Source: Niastella sp. (GTDB lineage Bacteria; Bacteroidota; Bacteroidia; Chitinophagales; Chitinophagaceae). From it: a DNA stretch of 10,787 bases. Made by a program: the position numbers and the translations under genes. Of this stretch, positions 6,013 to 10,787 are shown in pieces (the first letter of the stretch is position 1; the number at the start of each line of letters is the position of its first letter). The DNA lies in the NCBI GenBank assembly GCA_021154515.1, contig JAJKIL010000023.1:1-10787 (forward strand). The letters are read 5' to 3'. Below the pieces are notes generated by a model that saw only the letters and a list, made by a program, of their open reading frames with translations, had not been told where the DNA came from and made no database searches.

Positions 6013-8430
6013 ATGAAGATCATGCTACGTTTCACCCTGTTCTTATTTTTTGTTACCGGTTTGCAAACTGCATTGATGGCACAGCAAGGCAGTTTGCAGG
6101 GAAAAGTAACGACGGCCGATGGTAAACCGGCCGAAGGCATTACGGTAGGCATTGCCAATAAAAAATGGGCAACTGCTACCAACCAGCAGGGTGAATACAA
6201 ACTGACGGGCATAAAACCGGGCAGCTACACCATTCGGGTTACAGCAGTTGGATTAAAATCCGTTGATAAAACCGTTACCCTTAATGAGGGAGAAATTTTA
6301 GTAACTGATTTCATGCTGACCGAAAATCACGCGACCCTGCAGGAAGTGGTGATCGCTGCGAGTAAACGTTCACTTACTGATGGCAGTGAAACCGTGGCCA
6401 AAATGCCCCTGAGCCGTTTGGAAAATCCTCAGGTATACACTTCTCTTTCCAATAACCTGATAAAAGAACAGATCACTACCGATTTTGGGAATATTTTAAA
6501 GAACACGCCTGGCTTATATAAAATTCAGGGTAACCGGGGTATTAATAGCGATGGCGCTACTTATTATTCATTGCGCGGTTTCCGGACTGAAGTATCATTG
6601 GTAGATGGAGTACCGGCGCAAACAAATGGTGAAATGGACCCCATAAACGTAGAAAGAATTGAAGTATTGAAGGGTCCTTCGGCTACCTTATTCGGCGGGG
6701 TTGTAACATCTTTTGGCGGCCTTATTAATATTGTAACGAAAAAACCAATTGATACTTTTGGCGGCGAGATCACCTATAGCGCAGGCAGCTACAATCTTAG
6801 CCGGGTTACAGCCGATATATATGGCCCGGTCAATAAAGAAGGAAATGTTTTATTCCGTTTGAATGCTGCCTACCAGAACCAGGGAAGCTGGCAGGATGCC
6901 GGATCCAGAAAATCACTGTTGCTCGCGCCTGCTATTGAATTACGCGCCAGCAATAAATTTAAAATAAACCTAACAGGTGAATTTTATAGCGCAGAAATGA
7001 CCAGTCCGTCGGTTATTTTCCTGAACCGCACCCGGCAGTTCGTTGCGCATACCCCCCATGAATTGGGTTTTACCTGGAACCGTTCCTATACTACCAACGA
7101 CCTTACCATGAAAACGCCCACGGCGAATATACGGGCCATTGGTACGTATAAATTAAACAATAACTGGACATCTCAAACCATCCTATCCAGCAATACGCGT
7201 AAGTCAGACGGTTATTACCAGTATGAATTCATCCGTAAAGCTACCGATGATTCCCTGGAGCGTAACATTACCTATCAGAACACTATTAATACCACTGTAG
7301 ACATTCAGCAGAACTTTACCGGCAACTTCAACACCGGCGCCATCAAACACCGCCTGCTGGTGGGGCTTGATTATGTTCGCTTACGAGTGAACAACGACAA
7401 CTCTCCTTATATTGTTTTTGATTTTGTGAATGGCACATATAATGATGACAGAAATCTTACAAAGATCTCCCGCTATGCAGTGGATCAGAAAATAGCCGCC
7501 AGCACGGATGCACCAACCCGTAACCATACTACATCCGGTATTTACAGCGCCTATGTTGCTGACGAGGTGAATGTGACCGGAAATTTAATGGCCCTGTTGA
7601 GTGTTCGCGTAGATCGTTTTGAAAGCAAGGGCACCCGTAACCACTCGGTAGATACCGTGCTGGCCAACACCCGTTACACGCAAACGGCGGTGTCACCCAA
7701 ATTCGGGTTGGTGTACCAGGTAGTTAAAGACAAAGTCTCCCTTTTCGCCAACTATATGAACGGGTTCAGCAACGTAGCCCCCGTTACCCAACCTGTCCCT
7801 GAAGTATCTGGTGTATTGAAACCACAACAGGCTAACCAGGTTGAAAGCGGCGTTAAGTTAGACCTGTTTAACAACAGCCTGAGAGTGACCGCCAGCTATT
7901 ACGACATCAGGGTCGACAATATGACCCTCACAGATGTGTATGTAAAAGATGGACGTAACTATAATATAACCGTTCAGGAGGGCACGCAACGTAGTAAAGG
8001 TTTTGAACTGGAAGTACAGGCAACCCCCATTGACGGGTTGAACGTACTGGCTGGCTACAGCTATAATGACAGCAAATTAACAAAGGCAGCTCCGGCGTTG
8101 AATGGCCGACGTCCTGCTGCGGCCGGCCCTGCTAACCTGGCCAATGCCTGGATCAGTTATACCTTACCAACCGGTAAATTAAAAGGACTGGGCGCTGGTG
8201 TAGGTGGCAATTATGTTGACAAACACCTTACGGCTAACTCTGCTGCAACCGGTGTGTTCACGCTGCCTTCTTACACTTTATTAAATGGCACCGTTTTCTA
8301 TGATGCGCTCAGATATCGCCTCGGGGTTAAAATAGACAACGCCACTAACGTAAAATACTTTGTTGGCCAGGGCGTATTGAGCCCGCAAATGCCTTGCACG
8401 GTTACAGCTAGTGTAACGGTAAAATTCTAA
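6013..8430 (+). CDS. TonB-dependent outer-membrane receptor, siderophore type
   Basis: The product has 805 residues. Residues 1-23 are a signal peptide ending in LMA before QQG. A carboxypeptidase-regulatory-like domain follows (about 27-104, GKVTTADGKPAEGITVGI to the TDFML end). EVVIA (111-115) sits where a TonB box is expected. The plug domain (about 125-245) has YSLRGFRTEVSLVDGVP, VERIEVLKGPSATLFGG and GGLINIVTKKP. The rest is a 22-strand-type barrel ending in a terminal Phe805. The plug motifs are those of FhuA/FpvA-like siderophore receptors, so import of a ferric chelate with TonB energy is likely; the ligand is not visible. The start at 6013 fits the signal peptide; an ATG at 6003 is in another frame. 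TAGCATTTG at 5984 is a poor -7 match. No SusD partner follows, which agrees with a siderophore rather than a glycan receptor. Confidence 0.93.
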   Translation: MKIMLRFTLFLFFVTGLQTALMAQQGSLQGKVTTADGKPAEGITVGIANKKWATATNQQGEYKLTGIKPGSYTIRVTAVGLKSVDKTVTLNEGEILVTDFMLTENHATLQEVVIAASKRSLTDGSETVAKMPLSRLENPQVYTSLSNNLIKEQITTDFGNILKNTPGLYKIQGNRGINSDGATYYSLRGFRTEVSLVDGVPAQTNGEMDPINVERIEVLKGPSATLFGGVVTSFGGLINIVTKKPIDTFGGEITYSAGSYNLSRVTADIYGPVNKEGNVLFRLNAAYQNQGSWQDAGSRKSLLLAPAIELRASNKFKINLTGEFYSAEMTSPSVIFLNRTRQFVAHTPHELGFTWNRSYTTNDLTMKTPTANIRAIGTYKLNNNWTSQTILSSNTRKSDGYYQYEFIRKATDDSLERNITYQNTINTTVDIQQNFTGNFNTGAIKHRLLVGLDYVRLRVNNDNSPYIVFDFVNGTYNDDRNLTKISRYAVDQKIAASTDAPTRNHTTSGIYSAYVADEVNVTGNLMALLSVRVDRFESKGTRNHSVDTVLANTRYTQTAVSPKFGLVYQVVKDKVSLFANYMNGFSNVAPVTQPVPEVSGVLKPQQANQVESGVKLDLFNNSLRVTASYYDIRVDNMTLTDVYVKDGRNYNITVQEGTQRSKGFELEVQATPIDGLNVLAGYSYNDSKLTKAAPALNGRRPAAAGPANLANAWISYTLPTGKLKGLGAGVGGNYVDKHLTANSAATGVFTLPSYTLLNGTVFYDALRYRLGVKIDNATNVKYFVGQGVLSPQMPCTVTASVTVKF

Positions 8431-8456
8431 CAAAAAAAGCACTGTTTTTTTCTTGT

Positions 8457-8481
8457 AAGGCTGTCCCGGACAGCCTTTTTT
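8457..8481 (+). terminator. Rho-independent terminator of the receptor gene
   Basis: AAGGCTGTCC and GGACAGCCTT form a nearly uninterrupted hairpin and run into six T (8476-8481). The hairpin starts 27 bases after the receptor stop codon, so the next gene is probably transcribed separately. Confidence 0.85.
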
Positions 8482-8586
8482 ATTTCACGGAAATATTTTT
8501 CGACCACATATGCATTCTTAATAATACATGTGTGTTACCGTTATATTATGTTGCAAAATATGTAAAACAGGTAACCGTAAAACCCA

Positions 8587-8594
8587 TAGATTTG
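8587..8594 (+). promoter_or_regulatory. Candidate -7 element of the type IX cargo gene
   Basis: TAGATTTG matches TAnnTTTG exactly and lies 45 bases before the chosen ATG, giving a leader near 38 bases. No good TTTG is found at the -33 position, so an activator or alternative sigma may be needed. GTTACC (8534-8539) and GGTAAC (8570-8575) form a spaced inverted pair just upstream. Confidence 0.4.
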
Positions 8595-8638
8595 TTACGC
8601 TCATTTTGAGCCAACCAAAAACTTTTAAACTCTATCTT

Positions 8639-10369
8639 ATGCAAATGAAGTACTTTTTGCATGTCCTTGTCATGGGCATACTCTTCTCGCTGCATTCCTT
8701 TTCACAAAGCGCAAATATTAGTTACATTAATGCCGGACTTCCCGAGATACGCAATACATTCAATGCGGGTGGAGGACCGTTCAAAGTAGGTGGGGTTGAA
8801 CATTATCCTTATTCCGGGGGTGTGCTTTATAATCATAACGATAGCGCAATCTCCCTGCAAACCCAGATTGCCAGTACAAATGCTCCCAATCTGGGCACGG
8901 CTTATGCCATTAAGTATCCCTTTAAGGAAGGATACCATTATACTATCCAGGCCGTGGCCTGGCAAACAGATCCTTCACAGGGGGCGATTCAATTAGTTTT
9001 TTCTCTTATCAACCAACGGCCCGACCCTCGTGACAGTGATCCCGTTACCAATGGCCCCGTAAGTCAGGATCACTGGGTGTCATTACTGAACAGCCCATTG
9101 GCAGCAACATACCTTAACAAAGATAAAAGTACCCGTTACCTTGTTAATTCTACCTTCGATCAGGCTTATAATTATTTAACCGTGCTGGCATGGCAGGGCG
9201 CAGTGGATGCCGCCGGTTCATGGGCGTTTATCAGACAGATCGCCATCAATGAAACACCGCCTACCTATACACTGGCGCCCGCCAATATAAACAAAGTGTG
9301 CGGTACTCCCATTTCACAAACGTTTACCGTCACTGATGTATATAACTCGGGCAAGGTGAGTTCTTATGAATGGGATCTGGGATCCGGCAACAATGGCTGG
9401 TTATATAACGGCGCGCCGGCACCGCAGATCATACACACTGCTACCCCATCGCTTTCCCTTACAGCCGATGCCTGCTCAGTAACGAACTCCAATATAGTCG
9501 TAAGGGTAACGCGGCCCGGTGGAACTTATACTTCCAATACTGCCGTGATAACCACCACCAACCCTGTTACCATGAGTGGTCCTTCACAAAGCTGCGGCGG
9601 CTCCTCCACTTACACGGTCAGTAACCTTACGTGTGGCGACGTAACCTGGAGCCTGTCGCCCGGAGCCATCGGCACCCTGAGCAACACTACAGGTACCACC
9701 ACTACCCTAACCACGCCAGCGCAAAACCAGGGCCTCACGGTGTATGCCAACGTAGCTACCACCTGTCTCCCTAAAACGCTCTCCCAGCCGGTAACCGTAT
9801 TGACCAAGCCGAAAAATATTGACGTTTGGGGCGAACCTGTTTGCCAGGAAGGCGGGTTAGTGCAGGTATCAACTTTTGATGCGACCCCCGGTGCAGACTC
9901 CTACAATTGGTCGTTGCAAAACGGGAGCGGCCCCATCCGCGATTTGCCCCAGCATACTGCCGAGATCTTACAAAAGGTCGGTGCTGGTACTCATACGATT
10001 TATGTCTATGCTGTAAATGCCTGCGGTCAAAGCAATACAGCAAGTTTCGATTTCACTGTAAACCGATGCAGTTCGGTAGCAGCATCGCAATCCGGAAATG
10101 TTTCAGTAGCAGTATCACCGAACCCTGCTTCCAATGTAGTGGTGATAACTGCACACACTACTAATAGCGCTTTAAAGGCTTCTGAAAAACAAGACATTCG
10201 TGAAGTGAGGATCATCGATAAAACCGGTAAGCTTTTACGCAAACAGTCGTTCCCTGCCGGAACAACCAGCGCTAACATCCATGTGGAAAGCTTTAAACCC
10301 GATATATACATACTGCAGATCGGTGATGGAAAAACATTCACCACCCGGAAAATAAGGATCGCCAGGTAA
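8639..10369 (+). CDS. Secreted Ig-like multidomain protein with type IX sorting domain
   Basis: From the ATG at 8639 the product has 576 residues. Residues 1-23 are a signal peptide (MKYFLHVLVMGILFSLHSFS). An earlier in-frame ATG at 8528 would add 37 unlikely residues and lies upstream of the -7 element, so it was not used; 8645 is an equal alternative start. Residues 25-205 are an unrecognised, beta-rich domain. Three Ig/PKD-like modules seem to follow (about 209-308, 309-388, 389-477), with EWDLGSG, SGPSQSCGGSSTYTVS and YNWSLQNGSG typical of adhesin-like repeats in this phylum. The C-terminal type A sorting domain (about 488-576) shows VSPNPASN, then VRIIDKTGKLL, YILQI and RKIRI. The protein should therefore cross the outer membrane by the type IX system and stay on the surface or be released. 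No catalytic motif is evident; adhesion or binding is a guess. Confidence 0.9.
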   Translation: MQMKYFLHVLVMGILFSLHSFSQSANISYINAGLPEIRNTFNAGGGPFKVGGVEHYPYSGGVLYNHNDSAISLQTQIASTNAPNLGTAYAIKYPFKEGYHYTIQAVAWQTDPSQGAIQLVFSLINQRPDPRDSDPVTNGPVSQDHWVSLLNSPLAATYLNKDKSTRYLVNSTFDQAYNYLTVLAWQGAVDAAGSWAFIRQIAINETPPTYTLAPANINKVCGTPISQTFTVTDVYNSGKVSSYEWDLGSGNNGWLYNGAPAPQIIHTATPSLSLTADACSVTNSNIVVRVTRPGGTYTSNTAVITTTNPVTMSGPSQSCGGSSTYTVSNLTCGDVTWSLSPGAIGTLSNTTGTTTTLTTPAQNQGLTVYANVATTCLPKTLSQPVTVLTKPKNIDVWGEPVCQEGGLVQVSTFDATPGADSYNWSLQNGSGPIRDLPQHTAEILQKVGAGTHTIYVYAVNACGQSNTASFDFTVNRCSSVAASQSGNVSVAVSPNPASNVVVITAHTTNSALKASEKQDIREVRIIDKTGKLLRKQSFPAGTTSANIHVESFKPDIYILQIGDGKTFTTRKIRIAR

Positions 10370-10401
10370 CTACCGCTGCTCAAATAATAGCTTCCTTATG
10401 C

Positions 10402-10445
10402 AAGAGGCTGTTCGCCAGGTTTGGCGGACAGCCTCTTCTCTTTTT
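10402..10445 (+). terminator. Rho-independent terminator of the cargo gene
   Basis: AAGAGGCTGTTCGCCA pairs with TGGCGGACAGCCTCTT around a GGTT loop, with one G-U pair, and is followed by CTCTTTTTC. The stem begins 33 bases after the stop codon. It shares the GGCTGT/ACAGCC stem with the terminator at 8457. Confidence 0.88.
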
Positions 10446-10451
10446 CTTCCA

Positions 10452-10556
10452 ATGTTACCTTTGTGACAACGTGAAATTAATTTCCTCTTCGCGTAACCGA
10501 ATAATTGATTTTAGTTTATAAATTGCGTGTCTCCTTCCGACATCAAATGTCTGCAT
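10452..10556. other. Intergenic block, copy B, resembling 5703-5810
   Basis: GTTACC, AATTTCCT, GCGTAA, TCTCCTTCC and ATGT occur in the same order as in the block upstream of the TonB receptor, with some length differences between motifs. The remaining bases to 10787 show no supported gene; by analogy they may be the upstream region of a plus-strand gene starting near or beyond the edge. Confidence 0.4.
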
Positions 10557-10787
10557 ACGCAGCCCATTTGTAAACAATCCGGTTTTATAAGATAACCCCC
10601 GCAAGCAGTACAGCATTCTCCCTGTCTGTTAACGGATATGTCTTGTTATGTTATTGACACGTTCAATAATATAACCAGCTACGGTTTTGCCTGATCCACT
10701 GTTAAAAATTATAGTGTGCAGTAATGTCACTGAACCTGCTTGCGGGTTACGGGCAAGGTTTGCATTGACTAAAGAAAACCTCATACA

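Noticed and set aside
8550..8568. GTTGCAAAATATGTAAAAC, close to the minus-strand sequence at 4712-4728
   Set aside because: The match is AT-rich, differs by a 2-base insertion, and the second copy is not at promoter spacing, so a shared control site is not supported.
8528..8638. Earlier in-frame start of the type IX cargo gene
   Set aside because: The 37 extra residues precede a normal signal peptide and the ATG lies upstream of the TAGATTTG element.
10631..10787. Minus-strand frame open from the right edge, with ATG at 10784
   Set aside because: About 50 open codons are expected by chance fairly often, no family is recognised, and the stretch lies beside a block that looks regulatory.

Overview
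The window looks like chromosomal DNA of a Bacteroidota bacterium, most likely of the Chitinophaga/Niastella type. The evidence is a TonB-dependent receptor with an N-terminal carboxypeptidase-regulatory-like domain, a secreted protein with a C-terminal type IX secretion sorting domain, several promoters of the Bacteroidota form (TTTG or TTG, about 19-20 bases, TAnnTTTG), and A-rich leaders without strong Shine-Dalgarno sites. No rRNA, tRNA, transposase, CRISPR array or phage gene was seen. The genus is an inference.

Left part (1-4669), all on the minus strand. From the upstream end these are: a CPYC-type FAD-dependent thioredoxin-reductase-like enzyme (3761-4669); a DUF1304 membrane protein 2 bases behind it (3393-3758); a NodB-type polysaccharide deacetylase with a GTG start (2508-3296) and its terminator; an AraC-family regulator with its own good promoter (1325-2194) and a strong terminator; then a two-gene unit made of a 42-residue exported peptide (977-1105) and, 4 bases on, an outer-membrane beta-barrel protein (DUF6268-like) that runs off the left edge (1-972).

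Middle (about 4706-6012). This is a 1.3-kb gap with no convincing gene, between the divergent redox operon and the receptor gene. It holds a perfect 7-bp inverted repeat over the -33 element of the redox promoter, a 14-unit 21-bp tandem array, twin GTATAGTTGC-type motifs, a start-less coding-like fragment, a 22-bp repeat and an 11-bp repeat. The 11-bp repeat carries the same octamer as the 21-bp array, but inverted. The gap then leads into a block (5703-5810) that resembles a second block at the right end of the window (10452-10556).

Right part (6013-10787), plus strand. A siderophore-type TonB-dependent receptor (6013-8430) ends in a terminator. A secreted Ig-like, type IX cargo protein (8639-10369) follows with its own -7 element and a second terminator. 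The last 350 bases hold no supported gene, but the similarity to the block upstream of the receptor suggests they are the upstream region of a gene just beyond the edge.

Together the genes point to cell-envelope functions (outer-membrane uptake, surface secretion, a small exported peptide with a barrel partner) beside a redox/membrane operon that probably has its own dedicated regulator. The most unusual parts are the repeat field with its operator-like palindrome, the peptide-barrel pair and the duplicated intergenic block.
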